64,000 bases of DNA from Hydractinia symbiolongicarpus (taxonomy: Eukaryota > Cnidaria > Hydrozoa > Anthoathecata > Hydractiniidae). The stretch spans positions 22,768,501 to 22,832,500 of the forward strand of contig NC_079879.1 in assembly GCF_029227915.1 (NCBI RefSeq), written 5' to 3'. Each line of letters opens with the position of its first letter. The first letter of the stretch is position 1. Below the pieces are notes generated by a model, which did no database searches, had not been told where the DNA came from, and saw only the letters and a program-made list of their open reading frames with translations. Of this stretch, positions 35,901 through 50,900 are shown one piece after another. The translations under genes were made by a program, and so were the position numbers.

Positions 35901-38900
35901 AGAAAGTCGATTTGAAATATGTGAAAACTAAAGGATCAACCATTAAAAGGAAACTGTTTTAATGAGCAAACAATTAATTTCATCAAAAGATTATTAAATA
36001 ATGTCTCTCCTATAAAGACTATGACAAAGGGACATTCGACAATAACCTCTGAAACGTAAAATTGAAATTTGAGATAATTATATCTCTATGATATAATTCA
36101 TAAAAAGACTGCTTTCAACTTTGAAGTCTTTCAGTATAATATTTCAACGATTTAAAAGGACGAATTTGCCTCGTTTAAACAATAGTGTTTTATTCCCCAA
36201 AATAATGGCTATTATGAAAATGTAAACCCTCAATAAAAAAAGTCTCTTTTTCTTTCGATTTAGTAAAAGTTGTCTTTACGAGTAAGAATTGACAAACTAA
36301 AACTTTCGCCTTGTTGATAATTATAAATCCTGTTTAAAAAGCAATGCGGAAAAATAATGTTCAACCACAGGAAGACGTAACAACATGGTCGCACCTTTAT
36401 GATCATTTACCCTTTAAAACAGGGAACTACATACAGTTTACGTTAAACACTTTCGAAACCCTTTTTGGAAAAAATGTAACTAATTAACATGTGTAGCTTT
36501 GATATAAAAAAAACAGTAAGAACATTCACCTAAGATTTAATAATTTTCACAAGAGAAACTGACAACAGGAGATAAACAGTAAAACAAAATATAGAAAACT
36601 ATTTTTTAAAACAATTTCTATTTGCATTCAAGGTTTAAACATCTAACAAAGGAATGCCGACATCATCAAAGATTTTCAATTTTTGAATGTTTTTAGAGGG
36701 ACTATGACTTTGGAAAGTAAATTTGACATATTTTACCATTTTCTTCATCCTCTCTTTAAATTTTATGGAGTGGACAAGTATTCTTTTCAATAAAAACTTT
36801 ATAATATTTTACTTTTAAAGCGCCTATAAGGAATATAAGTTGGTTTCAATATATTACACCCCTCTTTTGGTCCTATCTAACTCAATGAACCTGCGAATAT
36901 CAATATAATTTTTTTAAGAATGGGGAAGGCAAGCCATTCTGCTTCATATTTCTCTGGTAATTTTAGATAAAAATTATTTAATAAAACATCAAACTTTTAA
37001 GCATGATAAGGGAACAACATTATTTTAGGGTTATACTTAATTTTTTTTGATATGATGATCAACAGTGATGTGAAAATGATTTTAAAGTATTACTTTTTAA
37101 CTTCGTGTACCTAAAAGTACTTCGAGTTACTTATCATTGAAGATCTTTATCATTATTTTCTTTGCAAGAAGAACCAGAATGAGTAAGAAGAAAGATCTCA
37201 CCAACCTGCATTGGTTTAAAATGGACGCCACGTCTTAAGATCTTGTTTCTCAACCAAGTATAAACGAAAGTTAGTAGTTCAATTATCATCATTATCGTTT
37301 TGTAGCACAAAAAATTATTTTTCCTCTACAAGTACGTAGTCGAATATCACCACAATAAAAACAATAGAGAATCATTGGAATAAAAAAAATTCGAAGAAAT
37401 CCGTCCAGCTGACAGACATTAACATTCATAAATTTTTCATTCTTTTCACACGTTCATCCTCTTTTCTGGTTTCACGCTGTCATGAACTTTCTTCGTCAAC
37501 TTACGTTGAAGTTTAATTGCACAGTTTACTGACAATACCACAGGAACATATTTCCTTAATTATCGGCATGATCTCCTTCTGTTGCCATGAAAACGAACGT
37601 TCTACGCAGACGTTTTAATATGTCATAGGTACTGCCTTTATACTTACTCAACAGTTTCTCGTAAAAGGAAATCGAAAGTATGATTCTTTTTTTGTGAATT
37701 TGTAAAAAAGTATCGCAATCCACGAAATTTTTTACTACTAACTGGCTTACTGCGAAACAGTCATTATTCACTGCATACTGAAAAGGTTTTGATGGTCTGA
37801 CCATAATGTCAAGATTATGTTACGGAACAACAGCATAAAGCAAACGTCATCTGACAAAATCGATGTTTGTAACAATGAAACTATAAACGCCAGCGCATCT
37901 AACCTCTACAAAATGTTTCTTTGTTCAAAGATAAAACAAAGATATACTAGTCGATATACTAGATATACTATATTAAAATAAAGATATACTAGTCGTTAGC
38001 CCGTGAAAAAATCCACGGGTTCGCCCGCCCTTTTTATACCGCATTGCGTGTGTCTTGCTACTTGCGCAGCTAAGCTACCATTTTGCGTGACAGATAGACA
38101 GAGACAGGCATAAACGGGCATTATAATATAGACTATTTGTTAACCCGTGGAAAAATCCACGGGATCGCCCGTCCTTTAAATTAACCTGTTGCAACAAAGT
38201 GGACAAAATTGCATTTGTAATTGGTGTAATTGGAAATCTCAGCTGGTTTTTAACTTCGTATTCAAAGGTGCTACGAAACGATTCAATAAGCTCAATCCCG
38301 CAATTTCTAAAGAATGCCGTGTAATAAATAGAACCACATAGATGTCTAAACCTATTTATGAAATTCCTACAATTTTGTTGCCTAGACTTCATATACATTT
38401 CTATACAAAATTTTGAAGTTTATTTTTATGTAAAGTTTGAGTTAAAAGCAAGTACCTTATATCGAATAAATCCTAGATGTCTAATATAATGTAGGTGACG
38501 TTTTTGTCATTTTCAGTTATATAAGATGCCCAATATGATGATAATTTAATTTGTTGTTTTTGTCCTCAGTGATCATAAACTTTTCCACCGCCATTAGTTC
38601 GACTTTCGTGTAAGCCACCAAGGTTGAAAACCAACAGCCGTTTCGTAGCCCCTTTAAAATCTTTGAAAGTTTGCCAAACGTAAGCATGTTTTTTGGCCTA
38701 AACAATTTTATCAATAATTCCACAGACGAGAATTTTAACAATTAGGATTGGGTAAATTTGTGTTCAATAATTAGGAGATCTAATTAATGCAGGTATTTTA
38801 TTGCTGGAGCGTGGTTTGATGAAGCCACAGAAGAAAATACACAGCGCAGGAGAGTTATTACGTTTCTTTCGCAGAGTACAATTTTAATATAAAAAAAGTT

Positions 38901-41900
38901 AAATCATGGTGTGTTATTTACAGGTTTCATAATTCTGTGGGAAAGACTGGTTATCATCCCCATCTCTGTAATTTGACATAAAACCTATCACAAGTGTTGC
39001 ACAGGGCTTAACCCTATTCGGTCCAGGGTTTTTCGAATTTAACGACCGCGATCGCTCCTTCACAACTTTTGATAGGCTTGTACAAACGAATGACATTTCG
39101 CACACGTGATGAAAGAAACAAAATGGCAGCAAATTTGTTTGGCTTATGTCAGCACTTTTTTGTGACGTCATCGGAAGCTTAAAACTCTTTGGCAGCCGAA
39201 TAAAAGATATTTAACATATTTTCTGGGTTTTCCAAAAGCCGAATTTTCATAATTTTTGGTAAAATCCTAAAAAATCGAAAAATCGGATTATTCATATGTC
39301 CAAAATTTACAGAACAATTTCTCTTGATGAAAAAAGTTGTGTTGTAAGTTTTGTGTTCTAAGGATGATCCTAACAAAGTTTATTACATTTTCCCGAGTAT
39401 AAGGATTTCATAGATATTTTTAGGTGTAGTTTCACGGAATAGCAAAAGGCTCTGAGAGGTATGTAAAGTAAAAAATTGGCATACAGGTGCCTAATAGAGG
39501 AATATAAACACTAAGCATCATAATCATGCAGCATAGCGAAAAAGAGTTAAAATAAAAAGTGGCAGGGTTAATATTACGTGAACAAATTGGACAAAAAATG
39601 CTGATGTCAGGATTTTTGGTAATGATGCCAGCAAACTAGCGAAAATCCGAAACATAACTGAGATTTGTAAAGACTTGTATAATTGCTTGGAATTTATTCA
39701 TATTAATATCACAAACATAAGGCTTGGAATGGCTAAAAAATACGAATTAAATAAAAACAAAGCCAGGTAATATTACTGGTGCTAAAATTTCTGATTCTCT
39801 TTCAGATAAAAATTCATTGATACATCGGCAAGTCTTATTTTTAGCGAAAATTAAAAAAAAAAGACCTTTGTGAAAACTAACTTTTAACTGAGAAAAGAGG
39901 GAATTTCGTCCAAAAATGGCAGAAAAAATAACTAAAAGTAAAGTCAACAACAAAATTTACTGTGTGCAAAAACAATTAGAAGATACTAGCATACCCTAAT
40001 GGACTTACAGACAGATGGACGCTAGTATAATATAGATAATAAAAAAAAATCAAGATTATAAAGCCACTGATATTTAGACGGAGATTAAAGTGGAAAAGTT
40101 TACTCATAACTTAAGATCAACAATTTCTCTTGCTACATTGTAAAATAGCTTCTTGAAGTGTTTTTTACCCTTAATTCAAATTCCCCTCTCCCCCCGCCCC
40201 TCCCCCCCCCCCCCCGCTTCATATAAAACAAAAATTAGGCCGCCCGTATTAGAAGGGAAGGACATCATGTTCAGGCACGTTAAAATAAAGCAAAAGAAGT
40301 TCTTTATAAGAACCACTATTCTTCGTATCAGGCTCGTGATTGTGGATTTATTTAAACCTCAATTAAATCTTAACGATTTCTAATATTTCGAAATGTTATA
40401 GGCCTCTGTTTCCTGTTAATTTGATTCCGAAAGACAAATTTTTAATTCAAATGGCCCTATCTTTTGAATCCACGAACAAAATATTAACTAAACTTGTGTG
40501 TACTCTAGCGCAAAGGTAGGCTAGATACAAACAAAGACTAGATATAAACAAAGACTAGATACAAACAAATTATAAAAACGGTATAAAATATTACTTAGAC
40601 ACTATCTCCAAGAGTACTCCTCAAACATTAAAAGTATGCTAAAACCTACCTTGTATGGATCAACCTCACTCTTAAATGGACTCAAAATCTCCTGTGAGGC
40701 AAAACGACGTAGGTTGGCTTTTCGCATAATCGAAAAATAAACATCAATCGAAAAACCGCCATAACAAATTTGCTGCTCCTTTCCTCGAAATACATTTTCA
40801 TTCCCTATCACTACGAACCACATTCCCTTTCTGCAACGTTTAAGAATAAATAAACCTTTATTATATTCTTCAAAAAAAGAAGAACTATCCAAGAAATGTA
40901 TGAAGATAAATGACACCATACAACCAAGTTAACTATCTTTTAAAGAACGAACAATCAAACTTGCTTTTCAACGCAAAGAAACACGCAGCTGTTCTTACAT
41001 TTCTTTCAAATGAAATAAGAAAACCAAACATTAAGCAAGCAACGAAACCCTTGATAAAAACACACACGAAATTTTAGCAGTGTATGAACACATGTTTCCT
41101 GCGCTGAGAAATACTTATAACTCTAAGTAAGCCTTTAATTGCTAATTAATATATAACAACGAGCGATTTTCGGTAAGCATTAAAAAAGACAATAAAGCGA
41201 CGATTGCATCAACTAACCCATTATGGATCCAATATTACATGGAAATTAAAAAAAAAAAAAATCTTACTTCGTCGTAAAGAAAATTGATTTTTTCTTCGTG
41301 AGTTTTTCAAAGCGTTCTTCGTAATTTTGTTTGATTTTTAACATATGAGCTTAATAATGTATAAGAGCTTAGTCAAAATGCCCACGTTAAATCAGCCACA
41401 GAAAGTAGCTAACAGACACGCCTGTTTAACTACCCATCAAACCAGAAAATTACACAACAGAAACAACTATTGTTCTACGCAGACAAAACAATAAAGATTT
41501 TTCGTTTTCCGGGAAACATAATTTTGGTAACAACACGATAAAAAGGTCGTAACGACGGTAACTACGATTATTATATTTCTTGCACATCTTAATGAAAACG
41601 TTTATTTGCAATAAAAGTTTCGCAAGCTAGTTTATTTTTGTCACAGTGATAACGTACCGTAAATATGAAATTGTTCTCTAGCGTAGCATAAAAAAAATGG
41701 TAGCTAATGTGAAATAATACATATTTTTTTTTAGCAATGGGTAATGGTTATAGTAAAAAGCCGTTCATCCCACTGTGACACTGCTCTAATATTGTTTTTC
41801 AAGACTTGTACTCTTTTGGACGTTCTAATTTCTTTACATCGCTATAAAACGATGTTAAGATTCTCCAAAACCTAACAACCGCTTTCCGGTTTTGCACATT

Positions 41901-44900
41901 CTCACATATTGTTTTTGTTAACAGGAGTGAGGTGAGGTAAGGTGGTATTAGAATCAAATATGTCTCAAATATAACTTTATAAAAATGTTTAGATACCAAC
42001 TGAATCTGCATTGGTGACGTTCCGAAAAATATTGGAATATCATGATTACGGATATTCATGAACATATTTAGAGTTGGAAGAAATAGTTTGTAAAAACATT
42101 GACCTAAAAATTTAAGAAAAATACATTCTAAAGATGTTCTTAGTTTCTTAATCCTGAATGTTCTTACAAACTAGGTTCTTAATCCTTCTAACTTTTTTTC
42201 TAAAAATTACTCTTAAAGTGTGTTTTCTTAAAGAATAAAACATTTTTACGCATCCGGTTAAAAAAACACGCATGAATGGCGAAATTAATTAGTTTTACCT
42301 AATTAATTAAAAATCAGCGCGTTTAACTTATTGAAATATGATATATAATCTGTTAGCACAAAATTTCAGACAATATTGTTGTCCAATTTCTCTCATGATG
42401 TAAATGACGTTGTAAATAAAAAAGAAACAAAAAAAAAACTCGAAAAAATAAATTACTAAATTTGACAAGAATTGAATTAATAGAATGTGAAATAACATAT
42501 ACCTCGATAGGAAAGCAACACCGAACAGCATCAAAACATTTACTTTTTTCTTTTCTCATTTTTTACTATCACAATGAAAACAACATCTGCAGTGCAATTC
42601 AAGCCATCACTTTAAAACATCACAGACATTGTACTTCAGCCTACTTATTCTCAATTTGTGGTTGAGTGCTCTGATATTCCATGTGGCTTGTATTAATAGT
42701 TTTATTATTACCTACTCAGCTTTTGTGGAACAGATATTCTGAATTTCCACTTAAGATTGCATTAACGATAATAAAAAAAATTCTATGCTGGCCTAATTAC
42801 TGCACTGACTATACCTTGCAGATTTTTATAGGAACAAACTTTACTATAACAACATGGTTTCAGAGGTGCAAAACTTTAGAACATGTTAAGAACATTTAAG
42901 GCTTTGACAATACCAAGTAATACTTATGCTTTTTTAAACTTCGGAAATGACAAAATAAAACAATTTATAAGAATATAGAGTCCAATATAAGAATATAGAG
43001 TCCAAAGTTAAAAACACTTTCGAGACTTCCTTCTAGTTGAGTGTTCTTATAGAAAAGACTGTACATATCGGTTTTTGCTGTATTTTAATTTTGTTTCAGA
43101 AATTATTAAAATTTGTCAGTAGATTTTATAAAACATACTCTTTTCTTCTAAAAAGTTTCAAGAAAAAAATTTTTCTTTTCTGATTTTAAGAAGTTTCTTA
43201 AAACTTTGTTTAGTAGTCAGCACTGATTTTATTATACACCTTCGTACATAAAAAAATGCGTGGTTATATTTTCAACACATCTTACTCATCAATCGATCTT
43301 CGTATAAGGAAGTAGAAAGAAAATAAATAAATAAATAAATAAATAACAAACAGAACATTGTTTGTTTAAAATTCTGTTTATTATTAGACCTTGTAAACTT
43401 TCGCCAAAAAACACGATAAAAATGAAATCATACGTGCATAATAGAGCGTAAAAAAAGTTGAACATGCAAAAATAAAAATAAAAGTTATAAAATGTTTAAT
43501 AAAAACGAACACGAACAAAGGGAAAGGAAAAGAACCAGCAATTGTTATCTACAACCTACAAGCTGAAATACACTCCCCTGGCAATACATAAATTATTAAA
43601 AAATAACAAAGAATCTAGGAAGAGCTGCCAGAAGGGTTTTTAACATACAAAAAATTGAATGACTTAAAATAATATTTTTTCATGGGTTTAATGGCCAGTA
43701 ACGCATCTTGTTTTAATTCAATTTTAAATCCATTAATTATTTTACGAGCTAGGGCTGAAATGATTTAGAATTATCTTTTTTGATTTCAATATTATACATG
43801 TCATAAAGAATCTTAAAACAACATAAAAGCAGCTAAACTATGTCTGGTTTGTACAAACAAAAGGCACACTAATAAGATATCCACAAACCTTATTATTTCG
43901 CGCAAGGATGTAATAACTCACAGCATCTTTCAAGCTTTTACTTCGAAACTTTTTCATTCTCATCAAACCTGTTCTGGATTGTTATTGTTGAAATTTTGCA
44001 AATCTCAACAACTCATATCATCAATCCCCCTTTCGGAAGCCTTTTGTCGATTTTAATTACCCAAGAACAAATAAAATAATTTTACTAATGAGCACTTACA
44101 AACAATAGGTTGTATAATAAACATTTTTTTAATACATTAGCAATTAGTATTTTAATTAATGTAAACATTGTGATTCAGGTTTTAAGGAACAACGTTAAAT
44201 ACCCCCAATTAAAAGAAAAACCCTGGTAGACTGACTCAAACCTATCCCATAACACAGAGAATACCTGCTTAAAAATCACATCTGAATACGTGTTATGCAT
44301 TTTCTAGAAAGTCAGAGAGGTAGAAAATGAGTTTGTTTATTTGTATAATTGTTTATTAATACAATTACGGGTATTTTCAAACAAAGTTGGTTGTATATAA
44401 GTTGAAACATTTCAGCTAATCTTATATTATTCGATAGGTATTTAAAAAAATGCCTTTCAGTAATGTTATTTGTTATCACAGCAGAAGTTTTAAAAATCAA
44501 GCAACCATCAACGCCTCCATCAAAGTATTCTTATGTACAATAGGGAACAGCATTGTTAAATATCACAAAAACTGCATTTTACAATAGAAGGATAAACAGC
44601 AGTGTAACAGTCTCTCCAAATAGACTGCCGGACTCATAAACTCTACACAAAATTTAACATCCGTAGATTACATGTATACACATTGTTAAATCTCTGTACT
44701 CTTTCTTCCCTGCCTGATATCATAACCTTAGCTTCTTCCTACATCTCCCCTATTCCATGGCAATCTACCAAAAGAAGGTTTCCCACAAGCATATATACCC
44801 ACAATCATGTGTACCAACAGACCCCTTCTCCGGACATGAACCATTCTTTTACTATAGCCCCTCCTTTAGAATAAAATATGTTTCTATTAAATGTTATTTT

Positions 44901-47900
44901 AGAAAAACATATTTAGTAAAATGCTTGTCAAATACACAAACCTTTTTCTTGTTTCCTTTCAAAAAGTCCTTGATGTTTTGGTTAGGTGAAACCACGCCCT
45001 CACTTCTTCTTCTGCCAAACGTTCTTTTGATGCCAGTAAAAAAGGTTGAGCCATTTTTAGATGTCATCTCAGAAAGATTTCTTGGAATAGATGAATTTCT
45101 ACTTGGTGCAAGTGGTGGTTTTCGCTGGTCTGATCTCAAAGAACTTGCCAGTAAATTTCTGGAATACAAATACAACTAAAATCAAAACATTCCAACCAGA
45201 AAAGTAAAACATATTTAAGATCCATAATTTACAACTAAAAAACTAAAATAAAGATGATAAAAAATAATAATAATAAAATCTATATAATATCAAAAATATA
45301 AAGAATATAATTGTAGAAAAAAATAGTTTAAAGGCTGTACGAATGTAATATCCATCTGCTGAAACCGAATTTTGGTTGGTGTATTTACAAGTCATAGGCA
45401 GGCTAAAATCTTACCCAGACTGACTACATCTCTATTAAAAAACGAGTCCAGAAAAAGAAAATGGAAAACCAAAAATAACAATTTTGATTCCATGTTGAAG
45501 AAAAGATATCTTAAACCAGTATGTTTAGATTGAATTGAAAGGAACCAGAAAGACTAGTCGACCAGAAATTTTAAAAAAAACTCTCACAATAAGTTGACAT
45601 AAAAACAGGCAAATTTTCTTACCCATTGTGAAGAGAATGGCTTCGTGCAACACTGGCGCATGCTCTAAAGGATATTAAAATAAGAACAAATGTTATTAAA
45701 GGGGGATAATTTGACATTATTGACAATGAAAAAATAACATAATATCTGAATTCTTTAAATAACTAAAATGGATATTGCAACTTTAACGATTTTACTGGTT
45801 GGGAAATAGCATTGCTATAACTAACCTTGGATCCTTTCTCAAATATGGACAAAAAGCCTCGAACGGTCAAGTCATAGCAGTTGGCATGCTAAGAAGTCGT
45901 TACACACACATACGCCAAGTCAAAGAGCTTAACGATGAGGTTTAGAAAAGGAGGGTTAAACCTTCTTGGCCATACAAACAATAAAATTTGCTACTTGCAT
46001 TTTTTAGCATGCTTGTACAATGAAATAATCCACGTTGTGTCCACGAAATCCGTGGGAAATGAAAATGTCATAACCTAAGTTCACTCTGGCACAAGTTATA
46101 AATACCTTTATCTGATCTTGAATTAGCCTATGCAATTACTTCTTGGGGTGAACATCGAAATTAGCTATCTTGTCTCAATATATTTTGATCAAGATCAAGA
46201 AGACTTTTTTGTATATTTGAGGCTATTTTAATTTTTTTTTTTTTTGTATACACAAATAAAGTAAAACTTTTCCAATCATCACACCTGTCTTTGTGGTAAA
46301 AAATGCATTGTATCAAAAGCTTAGCAAGCAACATAGAGATCAATAAATATTAAAATATAAATATCTTGACTTACTCTGTGTCTGGTGCCGACTTCCTTCT
46401 TCCAGACCTCCCAGGAAATTGATAGTACTCTCTAAATCAACAAAAAGGATGCAATGAAAGAGATAAAAATAAAAATTTTGGCAACAAGAAAAATCTGATC
46501 AGAATTTCTAGCAACAATGCTAGCAAAATGAATTGTTTTCCCATCTGACTTTCATTTCACAAACTCTAATCAATCAACTATTCCAATCTCTGCTAAATAA
46601 GAAATAAGAAAAGTTAAATATCATGGTGAATTAACAAACTAAATACTGAAATGCACAAAGTTTAACTTTGAATTTTTCGCAGACTGGATTTCTAAAATTG
46701 TTTGCATAGAATTGGAAAATTTTACTATCTTATCACGCCACAACTGCACAGCTAAACCATAGAAATGGTTACAAGACTTTAACAGATCATTACTTTTTTT
46801 TCAATTGTTATTTCGTATTATTCTGTTATTTTCTTGTCAACTGATCATCAAATACTGCTCAGAATCTAGGAATATTGAATGTATATAAGCATGTACTAGC
46901 AACCTCTGTTCTTGTTTCTATTATTCTCGCAGAGAATGTGATTTTTGCTTATTATCCTGTTTTTCCTTATATCATGTTATTTTAAGTTATTTATTATTCT
47001 GTATAGTATTCATTCATATAGATAGGAAAAACCTTAGCAAAATATTAAGGTCTGGTTATTACATTTATATATTATATGAAATTAGTTTTGCAAAAGTCCA
47101 ATGATAAATGAAAACATATAAAAGGGTGAATTAATAAAAGACTGTTATGGAAAATATATAATGGCAAAAATATTTAAAGTGAGCGCAAATTTACGCCTTT
47201 TCTTGCAAGATTGCTGCTGGTAATTTTGCTACATGTAACAGACATTTTAGATGAAAGTTGGTACAATGTACAAAAAATGTACGCTGAATATTATGGGGAT
47301 TGAATTATTATTATTTTTTTTTTTTACAGCATAACCATTGTAGGCCAAAATTGATCTAAAATGAAAACTGTTCGAATTCCGTTAAAAAATTTGACATGAT
47401 GAAATCTCTTTTTAATAAATTTACCCACAGTTTTGACTCTATTGGTCAGGAATTTCTATCTCAGAACCAAAAATCTCTTAGCCTACAAAATAAATAGTAG
47501 TTTAGTAGTAGTTTATATAGTAGAAATAGTAGTTTATATAGAGCCGTAATATATTAAGCCGATAGAATGAATTAAATTTCTGTTTCAAATAATGTTAGTG
47601 CACAACAAATAAAACATTGGTAAATTTGATAGGCCAGCAAAATTTACACCAATTTAAAATTAAAATTAAATTTCTCGTGTTGCCACAGTACGTTCTGTTC
47701 CACACGAATATTAAGCCTAGTGGAAATCAGCCTTAAAACACCACAAATATATTAAAACAACTCAAATATTAGTGTTTCAAACTAATGTTAGTAAGAATTT
47801 TAAAAGAAAATTATAAATGTGCTTATCACTGAATCTGTTATTGGTCTTACCTTGCAACACCAAAACTTTGCCTTCTCCTTGATCTCTCAAAAAATATTTC

Positions 47901-50900
47901 ATTTAAGAAAAGAGAATCCATGCTGGATCAGAAATTCCTTTATTAATTATACATTCAAGTATTCTTACAAAAAGCCACTGAGAAAAATTCGACCATAATT
48001 TTTGTATAAGAAAAAAAATTAGTCATTTTTTCCATGCTCAGTATGTTTGAGAATTAAATCACATTCATTTATATAGTATGTTTTTTATCTCTTCTAAAAA
48101 CAACTTTTCTTGAATTAAAATCGTCACAAAATGCCATGTGGTTGTAGCACTTGTTGAGCTAAACAAAACTATAATTGTGGTTTTCTTAGGTTTGTTTTCA
48201 TAGAGGGTGATATGAATTGTACAAATATCAAAAACTAATAGTTTACGCTGAGAAAAAAAAACATTATAATGATTAAGTACAACAGAAGCAACAAGATATA
48301 AATTCCATGCTATCTGATGTAAAATAGATTTAGAATCAGATTAGTTTATCGTACACCATAAACAACACATAGAGTATGAGTACATTAACCTGATAAGAAA
48401 ATAAAAGACATGTTTATCTTCATGAGCAGTTTAATTCAGTTATTACAGCCTGTTGCATTCAGAAATAAAGTATTCTAAAAAATACTAGACAGGAGCATGT
48501 CTACGGAACTAATTTATGGTAAATGAAAAACATATTCTCAATTGTTCAATTTTTTTATAGCTATTAGCATGCATTCGTAAAAAAAGACATACAAGAAATG
48601 ATGCAAAACATTTCAAAACCACCAAACAATACTTCACTCACTAATGGAAGGAAAAATGTTGACCTCAACATCTTTCTTATGTATACAAAACTTCATTACA
48701 ATACTGATACATCATTTGCAGATGCTCATTTGCATATGCTCAATTTAAGGCTTCTCTCCAACAAGCACATTTTCCAGTCATTTTTCCCTCCCACAACTAA
48801 CTTTCACTTTAGAGAGAGTAATTTTGATTAAGTATTTCCTTTTTAAAAGTTTAAAATGAGGTTTTAATACTAAAGGAGCTAGGCAAAATAGTGGTATTTA
48901 AAATAGAAAAGAATCATGAGTTAAAAATGTTTATATATGGTAAATGTGGCCGCTTTTTAAAAGAAGAAATACCAGGTATGTCCAGGTTCTTCTTTTTTCA
49001 AGTGGGCCATTAAATTCTGGCAAATATTATATATCCCGGGTTTTATGGCATTTTTAACTTAACAGGAGTGACTATCAGATGATCTCTGACAAACAATACA
49101 ATAAAAGTATGTCAATTTTTCAACGAATAAGATAAATTTAACACAGCAGGAGAGCTGAATATTCTGAAGGAAGAATATTAATGTAAGGAGTTCTAAATAA
49201 TTTCAATCTTGTACTAAAAAAAACTTTGAAGCTGTATTTCCATTCCATGAAAAAAATAGTTTTAACCTGATTGACTGACAATCTTCTTATCTGAATAAAT
49301 TAATATTTATGTTTTCTGCTGGTGCTTTTCTAATTGTGACAATTATTCAATTAGGAACATCATGAATTTAAGATAGTAGTAGGGTCAACTAACAAAAAAA
49401 TTTCAAGCAAACACCCTGACCCTAAAAATTGCAACTGTGCGTAAATATTAAATTAACTCCTATGAAGCCATGTATATGTATCCCTCAGTCATAAGTTTCT
49501 ATTTTGTTATGATCTGTTAAGAAATAATCCCCCTGAAACATTTGCACTGGTACCTGCAGATGTCATTGGGTGTTTTCTTAATCATTTTGTTGGGTTTTTT
49601 TTCAAAAAACAGGTTGCAAATAAAGGTAAACATTGCAAATCTTTCTGTTGTGCCAGATTTGGAATGGAAATCAAGAGATTATAAATGTGACATTTATTAT
49701 GCTGGAAAAATTAATTCTGTAAATAATTGAGATTAATTGATCACTAAAAAATAATTCAAAAATAAACATAAAATTATGATTTGATAGTTTGCCACAATCA
49801 TGCTCAATTGCTTGCCCCCAAGTTTCTTTGTGTTAATGCCTTTATCTTGGCATCTGCCACTGATACTGGTTGGATGTGTGATATTGAGGCCAATATGTTG
49901 AAAATTTGTTCATGGTACAACTCAAACATGTAATTTCTCTAATTTGGGTGTGTAAATTAAACACATATTTATAATTGCTTTATCCTAAAAATTAATGACA
50001 AAAATGAATTCAACAATATTGAATATTTTTCCAGGACCTCAACTAACAAATATACCATAAACAGTTCCTGTTGTGGAACTTTCTTCAATTACGGAAAAGC
50101 ACTACATTTGGTAAAATGTGGGGCTTTACCAACCATTAACAACCATTATTAAAAGAAATTAAATACAGAATTTATATATATATATAAAGATTACTTTAAA
50201 CATACACAAATTTTAAACATAGCAGTTTGTTTTGAACATACTGCTGACAATTAATTTTGGTCGAAGCAGAAAATATGTTCTAACAGATAATTAAAACTAG
50301 CAACTCAGTTCACTGTAATCCTAATGATCTATTCACAAAATGTTCACCATGTTGCTTTTATATTCGCTATTTATTTATTTTAACAAAGAATATATAATAA
50401 ATAAATTTGGATGTGTATTTTTTTCACATGTAAAATAAAGTACAAAATAATTCCCATCGCCAATTTATGAAAATCCGTGATTGTAAAAATTTCTGTTCCT
50501 ACAGTTGTTTTAATTAATTCTTTACCTGGAAATACTGTTCTCATCAACGTCAACAAGTTGTGTAGTGACTTCTCTAATGATTTCCTCCTTTTCATCATCA
50601 TTTAGACCAGCTAAAGATGATGGTGGGTTAATCATCAATTTCTTTGTGTCTTTTGGTGTTTGGTTAAAAGAATTGCCCCTTAGTCGTTCCAGAGTATTAG
50701 ATATTATTGTTTTGTCTGGAGTCGAAGAAGTAGTGAATAAGCCAAGTGATGATACAGAAGAGTTTCTTGAGTCTCTTTGCCTGAAAATAATGTCAAAACA
50801 TTGTATATGTATTTTGGTCCAGGTTGCGAGTAAACAGCAACTTTAAAAAGTGTTTTTTCAGCTACCACACACTGTGAGCTGCTCCTTTGCAGCTCTCTTT

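Larger units (their letters stand above)
27526..44941 (-). other. 17-kb RGS12 intron (or upstream region of a short form)
   Basis: AT-rich with many short frames, none recognised. It contains a GAAT microsatellite (33,385-33,424), an AAAT microsatellite (43,319-43,347), a poly-C/CT tract (40,182-40,216), a 17-bp tandem repeat (40,521-40,570), hairpin-headed dispersed repeats (37,990-40,040), and a possible alternative exon ending at 40,650. Because the exons on its two sides do not meet cleanly, one or more coding or first exons may be hidden here. Confidence 0.6.

Noticed and set aside
37556-37804. 82-aa minus-strand frame, with a GTAAGT inside
   Set aside because: The peptide has no recognised domain, and the internal donor would leave in phase 1, which fits no RGS12 exon.
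50565-50846. 93-aa plus-strand frame
   Set aside because: Antisense shadow of RGS12 exon 2.
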